The notes under the pieces were generated by a model. That model searched no databases. It worked only from the letters and a program-made list of their open reading frames with translations, and was not told the DNA's origin. From Ochotona curzoniae (taxonomy: Eukaryota; Chordata; Mammalia; Lagomorpha; Ochotonidae), in contig NW_024466413.1 of NCBI RefSeq assembly GCF_017591425.1, positions 372,001 to 436,000 of the forward strand: DNA of 64,000 nt. Reading direction: 5' to 3'. This document shows, piece after piece, positions 1 to 12,062 of the stretch. The position numbers were made by a program, and so were the translations under genes. Position 1 is the first letter of the stretch. The number at the start of each line of letters is the position of its first letter.

Positions 1-1005
1 TAGGCCCGTGCCTGCAGTTTGTACCTCATTGTTCTTGTCAGTTGATTTTCTTGAACTTTTTAAAAAATCTTGTGGCTCTGTTTAACAAAGTTGATACATG
101 TAAATATTATTGACTTTGAATGTTCCAGCCTTTTGTTCAACGACCTTTTTTGAACCTGTTCTTTCTCATCTTATCAAAAACCAATTGACTAAGATTGTTA
201 TTATGTTTTGTAAACTTCCTCAACCCCCTCAATCATGGGCATGCGATTTCCATTAAAGCACAAATCCCGCCCGCGTAGTTCACTTGTGCATCCCGCAGGC
301 AACTTGTGGGGTTGTAGCCAAGTGAGCTGGTGCAGAGGGGCGCCACGCTCTGATTAAGATTTGAGAATCCATATTGCCAACAGTGCAGAGGGTACTCTTG
401 CCCTGAGAACTCTTGACCCCGAACTGCAGAAGAGCGGGTTTATAAAGGCAAAACCCACAAAGCAGGAGGGGTCCAGGGGGCTGAGTTAATGCGAAACTAC
501 CTTAAGGATTAAACAATTACTGGCTTTAAAGGTGTTGTTACTGTACCAGATGAAATTCATTTTTCGTCTAGGCATGCCTGAACAGCCTAGCCAGGAGTTC
601 GAGCATTCCTGCCAAGCAGGATGCGATTTTCTTGGCTGGGTATGTGTTTGTCTGGGGCTGGAGTGGGGTTTGGGACAGGATGCCTCACTTAAGATGGAGC
701 CCAGCATTACCCGGAGTCCCTCAAGTGAAGCCTGCCCCATCAGTGGGAAGGACTCCCTCTGGGCTGATGGTTTGCTAAAGTGGTTAATGACCCCCCACTT
801 GTGAGAGAGCATGTGCTGCCCAGCTTCACCCCAGACCCACCAAGTCCTCCATGTTCATGCTGTGGGACTTGTGCTGCCTTGTCTCCTCCATGCCAGGCCA
901 AGAGATTGGTCCTGTGACCTCACTTCTTCCAGGAAGCTTTCTTGGGCTTCCCCTTCAGAAAGATGTATTCAAGAGCAAACTCACAAAAAGAATAATGCTC
1001 AACCA

Positions 1006-1360
1006 TGGGGCCAGCATTGAGACACATCAAATTAAGCTGACGCCTGCCATGCCGGCAACCCCTGTGGGCCGCAGTTCGTGCTCTGAAATGCTCTACTTTC
1101 AACCTCACTCCTTGTTAATGTGCCTCGGAAGGCAGTGGAGGATGGTGTGGGTCCTTGCACCCCTGTGCCCACTTAGGAGACCCAGATGGAGTTGTCAGCT
1201 CCGGCTGACAACTGGCCTGGCCAGCTTCGGCCTGGCCAAAGTCCTGGCTGTTGTGGCCATTTGGAGAGTGAGCCAATGGACGGAAGGTAGCCTTCTCTCT
1301 CTCTGTAACTCTACTTTTCAAATAAATAAGTACAATCTTTTTTTTTTTTTTTCTTAAATA
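1006..1360 (+). repeat. Lagomorph CSINE, near full length, sense
   Basis: It starts GGGGCCAGCATTGAG, the tRNA-derived head, runs through the GGAGACCCAGATGGAG and GGCCATTTGGAGAGTGAGCC body motifs, and ends with a CT-rich stretch and CAAATAAATAAG tail. The rabbit-like wording suggests an older subfamily. The flanks AATAATGCTCA and AATAACCCTCA may be a decayed target-site duplication. Confidence 0.88.
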
Positions 1361-1699
1361 ACCCTCATGTCCAGGTGAAACATAAGCCTCCAAGAAAATC
1401 ATCCCAAGTGTGATGGAAAAATACACAGAGTAAATGAGATTATGGTGGGCCAAAAATGCTACCGCCGTCTGGGCGAGGGAATTGGCTTATGAGCAGCAGT
1501 AAACAGGGACCTGCCAGTGTATCATAATGTCAACAATTAGATGCGAAGGGAACACTGGACTGAGGCACCCCGCACTCAGCTGGTGAGCCAGAAAAGCAAA
1601 TATGAGGCCACGGACCACATCGTGTAGGGAAGCTGTTCGCCCCCACGCAGCCTGCTCAGCAGTCCCTCCTGTGTGTGCAAGCAACACACATTAGAGCCT

Positions 1700-2560
1700 T
1701 ATTCTGTCTTTTTAGAAAAGTGTTATTATTTTCCATGATACGTCTTTGTAGAAAAAACGACTCCCCTCTTGCCCTCCCCTTTCTCCCTCCCCATTTCCCC
1801 CCATATTATTGCAGTAGTATAGTCCTTTAGTAACAGTTACACGTTCAACATTCTCCTATTTAAGCGTGTGATGGCATGTAGGTATAGACCAAGGTAGAAA
1901 ATCTAGTGTCCTGTTGTCAGGGTGTGTCTGTCTCACTGGGAGTCCTCCTTCGTTCAGGAGTGGAGATGCCAGCATACCATCACATCCTGGTGTGCTGGCT
2001 TCCGGCATACACCTCACCTATGAGTTCACTCATAATCTGTTTTGTATTTTGCATAAAGGTTCCCTTTTATCAGAGAGAACATACATTTGTCCTTTTTTTT
2101 TCTTTTTAAAGATTCATTCATTTATCGCAAAGTCAGATATACAGAGAGGAAGAGAGACAGAGAGGAAGATCTTCCATCCCATGATTCACTCCCCAAGTGG
2201 CCTCAACAGCCAGTGCTGTGCCAATCCCAAGCCAGGAGCCAGGAACTTCCTCCGGGTATCCCACACGGGTGCAGGGTCCCAAAGCTTTGGGCCATCCTCG
2301 ACTGCCCTCCCAGGCCACAAGCAGGGAGCTGGATGGGAAGTGGAGCTGCCAGGATTAGAACCGGTGTCCATATGGGATCCCGGTGTGCTCAAGGCGAGGA
2401 CCCCAGCCGCTAGGCCATGCCACCGGGCCCCATACATTTGTCCTTTTGGGATTGACTTATTCCACTGAGCATAATGGTCTTTAGTTAGGACCATTTTGTT
2501 GCAAATGGTAGGATTTTTATTCTTTTTAATGCCTGCGTGGTATGACCAATGTTTCACAAG
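1700..2560 (+). repeat. LINE-1-like 3' region, split by a younger SINE
   Basis: The block carries CAGTAGTATAGTCCTTTAG, TATTTAAGCGTGTGATGGCA, and later GATTGACTTATTCCACTGAG and TTTTGTTGCAAATGGTAGGA. The last two are the familiar wording of mammalian LINE-1 3' ends. A SINE at 2097-2430 interrupts it. Related copies occur at about 6360 and 19985. Confidence 0.65.
2097..2430 (-). mobile_element. Full-length pika-type CSINE with target-site duplication
   Basis: Read on the minus strand it runs from GGGCCCGGTGGCATGGCC through the body to GGGGAGTGAATCATGGGATG and a TCTCTGTCTCTC run ending in an A/T tail. A 17-nt direct repeat, CATACATTTGTCCTTTT, lies on both sides (2080-2096 and 2431-2447). The perfect duplication and good sequence indicate a fairly recent insertion into the older LINE-1-like block. 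Confidence 0.93.
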
Positions 2561-4290
2561 CCTGGCCTTCCCATGAGGCATTTCTTGGTGATGAAGGATT
2601 CCGGGAGGTCGTGGTGAACATAGATGAGTCCTCCTTCTTGGAAGCTCATTTCCCTGCAACCTGAGTCAGCTGAGCAAGGTGGTCATGTGCAGGCAGGTGT
2701 CAGAGCTGAAAAATACTCCCCAGGGCAAAGAACGGCTCTGGGAGGCCCCCACCCGAGAGCCCGGGAGTAGCCAGTGTGAACATGACAGCTGAAAACACAT
2801 GTGCCCTGGTGTGGGCACACTGATGCTCACAGTGTCCTGGGATGGCATCTCCGTCCTCCATGTGTGAGTATGCCCGTACCAGTGTGTGCTCGTGTACACG
2901 TGTGTACGTGGAGCCCATGTGACTCCACCCTGGGCACCTTAACTCCCTCCCTTCTCCAGACAGTACTTAGGATGCTCTGGGCTTTGGGACATGGTCACGA
3001 TGTCTCAAGGGCGCCAAGTCTTGACCTCAATTATCAGACCAGCACTCCTAAGCTCCAGCGTGAACAAGGTGGGTAGGACCTCACGGTGGGGCTGTCAGTG
3101 GGTGGCCTTGGGAGCAGGGTAGGGGTCGGGGCCTCAGCCCTCCTTGCCCTTCCTTGTCAGCAGCCAGCAGCATGCAGCACATGCCTGCTGCCTTGCCTCA
3201 TGCAGCAGCTCACTCGCACGCCTTGTGCAAGCACGTTGGGCCAGTCCTGGTTCACACACACATCTTTGTGTCTGAGTCCCCTGCTCTGCGCCCCAGGAAG
3301 GGGTAATGGCTGCTTCCCTGTGGCTATCTCCTCTGCGGCTGACCCGTTGGGATCTGCAAGCTCTTAGGGGTGGCCTGTCTGGCATGGGCTGTGGCACTTG
3401 GAATTTGGGATTCTAGAGTGACTGTGTTAGGCCGGCTGTCAGTGCACTGAATGTCAACCTGGCTGATGTAGCACAAACGAAGTACATGCTCTCGGGCTCT
3501 TTATGTTGGATGGGGAACGGCAGAGTCTGGAGGGAGGGAGGTGGAGCTGGCTCCAGCTACTGCAAGCTGGGTGTCGTCCTCTGGCCCTTGCTCTGCCGCC
3601 TGAAGCTGGTGGAGTCTATCCTTGTCATCTTTGTCCTTCCTGGGGTAGGAGGGGAAGGACGGGGAGAGAGGGGCTGTGGATGATGGCAGCACCTTCCTTT
3701 CGAGGCACTGTTTGTTGGGAATGGAAGATGCTGTCAGGTGTGATGGGGTGGGAGTGTCTCCCGTTGCACTTGGGCGGTAGAGGCAACAGGTGTGGGGCTG
3801 TAGGAGGAGGGAGGGCCTGTGCGGTCCTCCGAGGTTACAAAGGGGGCAGGATGGAGCCCTAGGGTCAGGCGCTGGTGGATAATGTGTGCACAAGCAAGAA
3901 GTGCTGTGCAGGTCTCTGGGTTCCTGTGCCTAATGCCCCTCTCCACACCTGGTAGCAGGAGGGATCCTGACTCTGCATTTATGGAGTGCCATTGAAGGCA
4001 GGTGTTTCCCACAGTCTCCTATGTGTGAACCAGGCAGCGTCTCGGAGAGCTCGAGTTCCATCCAGGGCCTTGGCCCACAGCCCACGTGCCAGGGCTGGGG
4101 CCTACCTGCTGCTCACTGCCTGTTCACACTCTCGTTGAGTTTAGAGTGCATCCATGTGTCCCCTCTGAGGGGTTGACAGAGGTTGCTGGGGCTCAGTCTC
4201 AGGTGGGGAACAGTCCTGGGAGAGGAAGAAGGCACAGTGGGGTCACAGGGCTAGTCTGAGTTCTGAATTCTCTCTCCTCTCCCACCACAG

Positions 4291-4401
4291 TACTCGGCAG
4301 TGCCACCTGCTCTTGGACGTCCTCAATGCCACGGAGCAAGAGCTGACAGTCAGTGCCAAGAGCGACGAGGAGCTGGTCCTGCGTGCCGGCGAGTGCCAGC
4401 G
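4291..4401 (+). CDS. TRAPPC9: TRAPPC9 internal coding exon (first of three in window)
   Basis: This is an internal exon of trafficking protein particle complex subunit 9 (NIBP), a subunit of TRAPPII, which acts at the Golgi in vesicle tethering and Rab activation and is linked to NF-kB signalling. The frame has one leading base, then 36 codons, then two bases of a split Arg codon. The translation begins [20 protein letters not shown] and ends with LRAGECQ plus the split R. I recognise this as the family's 'LLLDV.NATE.ELTVS...AGECQR' segment from memory. The acceptor is a pyrimidine-rich tract ending CCACCACAG at 4290; the donor is GCG|GTGAGT at 4402. The split codon (CG + A) is completed by the exon at 43531, giving ...ECQR-MAIQV. 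The exon lies roughly 900 residues into the ~1,150-residue protein, by estimate. No stops or frameshifts are seen. Confidence 0.96.
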
Positions 4402-5140
4402 GTGAGTGTGCCCATAGACCCCTGGGCCACCCCGGCAGGGGCCTTGTCTGTGCTGCCCTCACCTACTTTGGGTGGAGGAGGCCAGCAAGGGAACGTGCCC
4501 TTGGAGGCCTTGCCCTTGGGGGTGCTGAAGTGGTCACTCTCATTCAGTGACCGAGGAGTCCAGGGTGGCTTTGTGTTGGAGCCAGGCATGAGGAGGCAGC
4601 TGCATGTTGGGCTGTGTCTTGCCACTGAGGGCGTCGTGGCCTCTGCCCTGGAAAGCAGGGCCTGGCAGCATTTGCCCTTTGTCTGGGAACTGTTTTTGCA
4701 GCATCAGGCTCGTTGGAGGAGTTACTGCCACTGGCACACAGGTCAATGGCATGAGGGGAAATAAGGGCATGTCCCTAGGACAGGGTGAGGTCTGTGATCC
4801 TGGGAAGGCCCAAAGCTACTCTTCGGGACCCCACCTGCTCCCTACTAGGCCTCCCTGTGTGCCAGGAAGCATTAGCAGGGGGACGCTGGGATCATATAGG
4901 GACTTCAGACGTGAAGAAAACTACCTAGAAAGTAGCACGCAGTGTCCGAAGTTAGAGTAAACGGGTCGCTGCGTTTCTTCTCTTGTCTCTCCCTGTCTCC
5001 TTCTTTCCTCTCTTGTTTTAAAAAGATGCAGTCCCTTAAGAAATCACTGCTTTATCATTCCCCATCAACAAGGGAATGCCAGTGCAAACCTGAGGGAGGT
5101 GTGGCTACGCAGGCGTTTGATTAAAATGAAAGGAAATAGT

Positions 5141-5362
5141 TTCCCGTGGTGGTGAGGGCGGAAGCTGCTGGGACCCTGTGGTAGTGAGGGGGACTTGCTG
5201 GTGATGAGGGGGCCTGTTGGTGGTGAGGGTGGGAAGCTGCTGGGACCCTGTGGTGGAGAGGGGGCCTGTTGGTGGTGAGGGTGGGAAGCTGCTGGGACCC
5301 CATGGTGGTGAGGGGGCCTGTTGGTGGTGAGGGTGGCAGCCACTGGGACCCCGTGGTGGGGA
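5141..5362 (+). repeat. Minisatellite, 52-bp period, about four copies
   Basis: The unit reads roughly GGGTGGGAAGCTGCTGGGAC followed by CCTGTGGTGG.GAGGGGGCCTGTTGGTGGTGA. Equivalent positions fall at 5227, 5279 and 5331, an exact 52-bp spacing. The first copy is longer (71 bp offset) and divergent. Proline/histidine-rich minus-strand ORFs here are by-products of the repeat. Confidence 0.93.
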
Positions 5363-6359
5363 TGTGGATTAGCACCATCGCTTTGAAATGCAGGCTTGTA
5401 CTTTCCTCCCTATCACCCTGCTGCGGCCTCCCCTTCTGCAGCCACAGAAGGATCCAGTCAGGGACGGACACAGTGTGATGTTACCGGCTGTGCAGCATGG
5501 TGGGACGATGGAGAAGTTCTGGTCCTACCTCCCACCCATGGCTGGGCCTGGGCATGGGTGGGGAGCAGATGACCCACCTGCTTCCAGCTCACGGTCATTG
5601 TGCTGGCTGCGTGGACCCTGTGGCGCACTAGCCCATGCTGTGCAAATCTACTCATGTGAAAGCCTAGCATGAGCCTACCCACGCTGTGGCGGAGAAGGCT
5701 GGGTTGGCAGAGGAGGCCTCTGGAGAGGGCGGTGTGGGGCTTGGCTGGGCAGGAACTCCGTGATTTCCTAGCTCATGGTCCTGTGGCTTTGATCCCATGG
5801 GAGTTTGGGTCACACGAAGAGTACACACACCTGTTGGAGCCCAGGAAATATTCATGTGAGATTTGCATGCCTCACTGTTCAATTTCGCATCCAGAGAAGA
5901 AGCTGTGAACAGAACTTAAGAGCTCTAGTTAATGACAGGTGTGCTGGATGCCATCCATGGAGTTGGAGACATATAAAACACAGGTGGAATGACTGGCTGC
6001 AAGGGGATGCACGGGTGAAGCAAGGGGAGCCCGGGCAGGTGTGAGGCTGTGTGGCCAGCGTCGTGTCCACTAGGGGAGTTGCTGGATGGCTCTTTCAGAT
6101 TTCTGCTGCATTTGCCATTGTCCGTGGGAAAGTGTTGGAAAGCACAAGCCAAGCAGCCTGGCGGCTGCCCAGCTACTGCCACCTCTCCCCTCCTCTCTGG
6201 GCGAGTTTCGATTCAGGAGGCGATTGTGCTGGTGCCTTCAAACTTGGCTTCTTTCGTTGTTCGTGCTGGTGATACACATCCATAACCCTACAGCATGTTT
6301 GGTTTTGAGAGTTGCATCTCACTGTGATGTAAATGGCCCCATACCCCACACCTATATGT

Positions 6360-6650
6360 CTTTTTTTTTTAATTTTTAATTTTGAATTATGTGGTACAAT
6401 TTTATACAGGCTGGGGTCACCCCCCAAACTCCTACCCCCATCAGATTTTTCCCATTTTGTTACAATAGCATAGTCCTTCATGAGGAATCATAATTCTAAC
6501 AGTCTCTTATTTAAGTGTACCCTGAGCCTATGTGTCATGAAAACTTGAACTCAGCCATGTGCTTTGCAGCCCATCATAAATGGATTCTCTCATAGTGGCT
6601 TTGATTAGGATTTCATTGTGTAAATAGGCCATTTATTCCATTTCCATGCT
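6360..6650 (+). repeat. LINE-1-like 3' region fragment
   Basis: A T-rich start is followed by GTGGTACAATTTTATACAGG, ACAATAGCATAGTCCTTCAT and CTCTTATTTAAGTGTACCC. These parallel the wording at 1810-1870 and indicate the same family and orientation. Confidence 0.6.
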
Positions 6651-7204
6651 AATGTGCTCACCTGGAGGCGGTTTCCTGGGTGTCCATGTTTAATGCCATC
6701 GTTGGTAATGTGGCCATGGCTGGACGGCCTGTCCCCAGTGCTGTCTTTCCAGCTGGTCTGCAAGTTCTGTGGCCCTTGGGATTTTTCTGAGAGGAGGCAG
6801 GTCACATTGTTTCCCCAAGGGCTGTGGCTCTCATCCTTGCAGGGAACTGTGGGCTCTGTGACTCCGTTGTGTGCGTGCTGCGAGGTGTGTCGGGCTCCTG
6901 GGAGTGGACGGCGCTGTCTGGGCTGTGGCCCTGCTTGGTGGTGTCTGAGCAGGGACAAGCTGCACTTCTCCTGGAGGACCCCAGCCTGCGTCTCTGTTGA
7001 CATCACACCTATAGCTCTGCCAAGTCTTTGCAGGCGGCAGGGCATTGGCTTGCCCCAGCTCTGGCTGTGGGAAGCTGGTGATATTAACAGCCTCCAATAA
7101 TTGCCATTTTGTCTTGTGCTTCAGGCTCCTTTATTATTAAGCTTTTTTTAAAAAAAAACTTAAATCCTCATTTCTGATATCTCCTAATTTGCATGTTCTT
7201 TTAT

Positions 7205-7330
7205 TCTTTCATTCTTTTGAAATATTCATTCAATAAATATTGATACTTTACCGAGCAAGGTCATTGTCAGGCTCCAGGAGTGACAAGATGAGTAAGTAAA
7301 GACCCTCCTGGTCGAGGAGCAGCAGCGCCT
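7205..7330 (+). repeat. L2/MIR-like relic
   Basis: ATTCATTCAATAAATATTGATACTTTACCGAG resembles the conserved 3' motif of old mammalian L2/MIR elements ('attcaacaaatatttattgag'). The boundaries are approximate. Confidence 0.4.
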
Positions 7331-9982
7331 GCCATGTGACACACAGAGCTGGCGGGGGCAGGTGGGGGCACAAGCAGAGGGACAGTGTCTCCTGGAGCTG
7401 AGTTTGGCAGTTTCCCACTGTACCTGCTGCTGAAGATACCGATGAGCCTGAGTCCCTGTGTGGGAGGCTCGAGTGCCTGGATGAGGGACGCCCCTCTGGC
7501 CACTCCCAAGTCTGCTAGGGGTCTCACAGCTGCTTGGGGCCTTGAAAGGACTCAGGTGCAGGCAGCGGTGCCTTCCTGCCAGCTGGAAAGCGTCTCACCA
7601 TCCTGCCTCCGACGAGGCCCAGCTTGGTGCCTCTGCTCTGTTCCATCCCAGAGTTAGGACTTCTCCATCAGCGCCACCCTGGGGGTGCGGGACAGCACCC
7701 TTGCTGCTCCTCAGACGGTCAGGTGTCCAAGAAGGGTCCAGCGGCTGCCAGCACTCCTTGCTGAGAGGTCTGGGGGTGGGGCTGGCAGGGACCTGGGTGC
7801 AGCTTGTACAGCCTGGTCTAAGAGCCAGAAAGAGTGTGGTGTTCTGGAGGGGTGGGGCCGGGAGGGGCCCAGGATCGGAGGTGACACCTGCAGGAGAGCT
7901 CGGTGTCCCTCCCGAGTGAAGGCTCATTCACACGTTCGCACCCCTCGGAGCCTCATGTGGGAGGTTTTGTCCTCATTTTTCTAGATAAGCAAGCTGAATA
8001 AATTGATCAAAGTCACTTAGTGGGAACCCATCTGTCCGCTGCCAAAGGCTGGGGCCCTGCTGCGTTGGCGCTGTGGGAAGCCTGCTCCTGCCGAGCAGGG
8101 CCTGGCGCAGTCCTGGGGATGCTGCAGCTGCGTGTGTTGCAGGGGCGGGATGTCCTCCTCCTGCTCTGCAAGGTCTCCCTCCCCCCAGCTGCCTTCAGCC
8201 AGGGAGGGCCTCACCTCAACCAGCAGAAGACAGGGAGGCGGGGACAGACCAGATGTTCGGCTTGCACAAGTGTTTCCTTGAGGCTGTGCCTGGTACCCGC
8301 CCCGCAGGCAGGACCCCGTGTGAATGTGGCCCTGTCTGAGCTCTGTCTCACTGCCTTGAGGAAGAGAAACACACAACAGGCCTTGGTGGGACAGGACACA
8401 GGGAGGTGAGGACGTACCCCCGCCCCAGGCTGGAGGGCACAGGGAGGGCAGCTTGGCAGGCTTCCTGGAGGAAGTGATGTCAGCGTGGAACATGTCTGAC
8501 CCCCTGGGAGAACTGATTTCTCCCTGATCTGAGGCTAGGGGTCTGGCGCATGTCTGGTGTGATCCTGCTTCTGGGGCTTGGTCCAGGAGAATATGTGTTT
8601 GTAACTGGGCTCACCTCCACTAACGTGCCACTCCCTGTGGCTGTCACTTCTGGGGTCTCACCATGACAGATAAGCTTGTGGGGGAGCCCCAAAGCTCAGG
8701 AGCAGTCTTCTGACCCCTTTGGAAGTAAGTGACTCCCCAGTGTGCCTGCAAAAGTGCGTGGTCTCCTCCTCTGTGCCAGCTCCACCCTTGGGTGCCTGTG
8801 CCTGGTGCTGGTCTCCAGTGCTGACAGCATCTCCGGCATGCCACAGTGCCAGTCACCGCCACCGCCTGCAGTGACTTTCACGTCCCAGGAAGTGAGGGCC
8901 GGCTGTGGGCAGGGCCAGGAAGCTGAGGATGAGTGCACAGGGCCCGCTGCAACATCAGCCCCAGTTACTCAGGCGGAGATCCCGAACCGGGCGACCCTCC
9001 CCAGTGTGACCAGGGACGGTGGGCGGCCTTACTGAGGGAGATGGTGTGAATTTCTTAAGAAAAAAAAATAGTGTCACCGGCAGGAACAAACTTAGTGGAG
9101 AATTAAGTTATGATAATCATTTTACCACCTTTTTGGGGGGATGGTTAATTATCCAACCATTAAAATGAAATTCCCTGATAACCCTCACACACATGTAAGT
9201 CTCTGATTTCTGGAGCTAGCTGATACCTCCTTATGAGCGTCTGGGTCTCTGCTCTGGCACTCAGCCCTGGGCTGTGCCCTCCCTGTGGCCCACGCATGTG
9301 CCATGGCTGGAGCTTGGTGTGGCTAGCGTGCAGACTGCCCCTTAGCGCATGTCGGCAGCCTTGCTCGCCTAGTCGCCGGGAGCTATCTAAAGGAAGTTGT
9401 CTTGTTGTCTGGCAAGAGCGAGGAACCACACTGTCACTCTGCAGAGAGGACTTCATGTCAAGGGTTGGGTGGCATCCTGGTCTGGGCAGCTGAACAGGTG
9501 GTGGCTGGTGGGAACAGAGCCACAGGTCCATACCATCCCATGGCTCGGCACCTGGGCAAGGGGGTGGGCTCATTCAAGTGAGTTTTGGGGGATATAGCGG
9601 TGCCCCTCAGCCCTCTGAGGAAGGTTCCTGTTGGCTGGTTCCTGTTTGCTGCAGGAATCATTAGACAGAAGCCATCAGGGCACCAGGAAGCCCCAGAAGA
9701 GAACAGTAGCTTCTTCCTCCTGCTGTGCCACCACCCACCTCTGGCACCTCACAGGTCACAGGCCAGCAGGGAGCCGTGAGCTTCTGCGTGGTCTGCAGGG
9801 GCTCTTCGTTTCCGAGGTGTGTGTAGTGGGGCCAGTGGCAGCAGAACCGCACTCCGCCAAGCTTTGTTCTCTGTGCCCGCAGAGCCTCCAGCCCACGTCT
9901 CAGGTGCTCCCTGCATCCCTGCTGGACACAGCACCTCGCTCTAGGGCGGCTCTGTCAGACACAATTAGCTCCTGCCCTCCCG

Positions 9983-10285
9983 TTTTTAGGATTTATTCAT
10001 TTATTTGAAGGGCAGAGTTACTGGGCAGTGCAGTGGAGGGAGGTCCTCCATCCACTGGCTCACTTCTCAAATTGCTACAAGTGGGACTGGACCAGGTCAA
10101 GATCAGGAGTCTGGAACCCCAGCTGGGTCTTCCACATGGGCACAGGGGCTCAAGGACCTGGGCCATCTTCCTCTCCCTTCCCAGGTACATCAGCAGGGAG
10201 CTGGATGAGTAGTGGAGAAGCTGGGACTAAGGGATGCTGACGCCGCATGCTGCAGCTTAACTCCACATGCCACAGTGCTGGCCCC
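9983..10285 (-). repeat. CSINE copy, antisense
   Basis: Read forward it starts with a T-rich tail and ATTTATTCATTTATTTGAAG, includes the GGTCCTCCATCCACTGGCTC and GCAGGGAGCTGGATGAGTAG body motifs, and ends CACAGTGCTGGCCCC, the complement of the tRNA-like head. It is near full length but diverged. The 258-nt span 10286-10910 beyond it has no recognised element until the next SINE. Confidence 0.88.
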
Positions 10286-10910
10286 AGGATTGAGTTTTTC
10301 TGTCCTCCGTGTCTGCTCGTGTCAGACTGGAGGCTCACACACTCTACTGCGTGTTGTAGTTGCCTGGGGAGCTTTCCAAAAGGCGACGCCCTCACTTGCA
10401 TCCCCCTCCAGCACTAAGCTTCAATTGGCAGGGTGTCCCAGGGTGACGTGTACAGCTCAGCCTGCACACGCTCTGAGTGTGCTGTGGTGGCTCGCGCACA
10501 CCCCTGGCTCTCAGATCCCTTCATCCATCAGCCAGGTTGTTGCGGGTGGTGGCGCAACCCACGCAAGTCGCACAAGGTTTCCAGACGTGTACAGAAACCC
10601 CTGATGATATGAGCCTCCATGTCCCTTGTATGGGGCTCCTGCCAGCAGACGTGCTTCCATCCCCTCCACCTCTACCCGCTTCCCTGTTCCTGCATCGTTT
10701 TGAAGTGAATCCAAGCATTCATGTTATTTCATCTGTAATTATTTGAATTTTTAATGCTGGAGCTCCTTTAAAAAAAAGCCACAGTAGCCTGTTATCTCTT
10801 GAAACCAGCAGTCCCTCACTGTCCCCGCACTCCAGCCAGGGTGCACACTGCCGAGCATCTCTGTGTGTGCTGCAGTTCTGACTGCGGAAGCTGATAGGTT
10901 GCACACCCAC

Positions 10911-11073
10911 TTTTTAAAAAGATGTTTTATTTGAAAAATAGTGTTTGAGAGAGAAGGAGTGATGGAGCAAAGGGGCAGTGGAGAAAGGAGAGAGGCAGAG
11001 CAGCTGGGACCTGCGCTGGCACCCATACAGGATGCTGGCACGGCAGGCGGCAGCCTTGCCCACCCCGCCCCAG
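10911..11073 (-). repeat. CSINE copy with internal deletion, antisense
   Basis: The tail region (TTTTTAAAAAGATGTTTTATTTG) is followed too soon by the head region (GCTGGCACCCATACAGGATG, then GGCAGGCGGCAGCCTTGCCC). About half of the usual element is missing from the middle. Confidence 0.75.
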
Positions 11074-11734
11074 TGCAAGTGTCTCCATGCACATTTCCGG
11101 CTCGCCTGTCTCTCACGGGTTTTGCAGAGCAGGCCAGGGGCTCCACCGAGGGTTTTGCCACTGTCATGCCTGTGGTGGTGGTTGCCTTTCCTCTTGGCTT
11201 CTTTCTTTTGCTCTATTTCCTGCTCAGTCAGTGGTAGGCACTTAGAGACCCAAGTACTCTGAGTGATTGCTCAGTTCGGGCTCCAGCACTGGTTCTGTTG
11301 GTCTCCTTGGCGGGGGCCAGGGTGCCTCTGGGCTCATGCTGGTGGGGGGTGCCTGGTTTGATGGGTCCACTTGCCTGACCTCCACACGCCCTTGCAGGGA
11401 ATCCCCAAACCACCACGTGTACCCCCATTCCTCCCCATTTCCTCCTCAGAAATCTTCAGACTTTCCCGCTGTAGCTCAAAACAGAACACAGGGGATGTTT
11501 TCCTGTCTCAAGTTTGGAAATGGTTGCCCGGCCGGATCTAGAAGCCTCCAGGAACCCCGGGGAACTGAGGGAGCCCCAGACCTGGGGCTAGTGGCTCTGG
11601 CTTGTGCTGGGGCTGGACGGCTGCAGCCACCAAGGGGGCAATGCCATCTGTACACCTTCCATGGAACCTGTTTCAGGGCTGGGAAGGCCTGGGACCCAAG
11701 GGCTCATGGTAACTTGGGCAGTGTTTCTGTGTGC

Positions 11735-11945
11735 CAGCTGCCATAGTCACTGGGAGCCAAGAGCTTCTTCTGGGTTTGCCATGGGGGTGCAGAGTTCCAA
11801 GGACCTGAGCCAGCCTCTGCTGCTTTCCCAGGCTATAAGCAGAGAGCTGGATTGGAAGTGGAGCCACTGGCCCCCAACCAGCAGCCATATGGGATACCGG
11901 CACCACAAGTGGAGGCTTAATATGACACTCCATTGTGCCGGCCTC
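11735..11945 (-). repeat. CSINE copy, truncated, antisense
   Basis: It contains GGGAGCCAAGAGCTTCTTCT, CTGCTTTCCCAGGCTATAAG, AGAGAGCTGGATTGGAAGTG and CATATGGGATACCGGCAC and ends ATTGTGCCGGCCTC. The tail end of the element is missing or too diverged to place. Confidence 0.8.
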
Positions 11946-12014
11946 TGACAATGCTTCGGTTTCACACCTAAAGGACCTTGATGACCTAAGAGCCCAAATA
12001 TTCCCTGCCAAGTT

Positions 12015-12062
12015 ATTATTATTATTATTATTATTTTATTTATTTAGTTTTAGTTATTTATT
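12015..12062. repeat. (TTA)n / AT-rich microsatellite
   Basis: A run of seven or so TTA units grades into TTTATTTATTTAG. It abuts the tail end of the antisense SINE starting near 12061 and probably grew from that SINE's A-rich tail. Confidence 0.85.

Larger units (their letters stand above)
1..4290 (+). other. TRAPPC9: 3' end of the upstream TRAPPC9 intron
   Basis: This is the intron sequence before the first exon in the window. It opens with an AT-rich stretch (about 1-260) and an unrecognised moderately GC-rich segment (about 260-1000) containing a TTTATAAAGG motif near 438; it may be an old retroelement piece but I cannot name it. A SINE (1006-1360) and a LINE-1-like block (about 1700-2560) follow. 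From 2560 to 4290 I see only GC-rich unique-looking intron and no gene. It ends with a good U2 acceptor. Confidence 0.85.

Noticed and set aside
260..810. A possible solo LTR suggested by TTTATAAAGG and a compositional block.
   Set aside because: No paired TG...CA ends, polyadenylation signal in the right place or target duplication could be found by eye, so no call was made.
5065..5471. Pro/His-rich repetitive minus-strand peptides that look like a low-complexity protein.
   Set aside because: They are translations of the 52-bp minisatellite.
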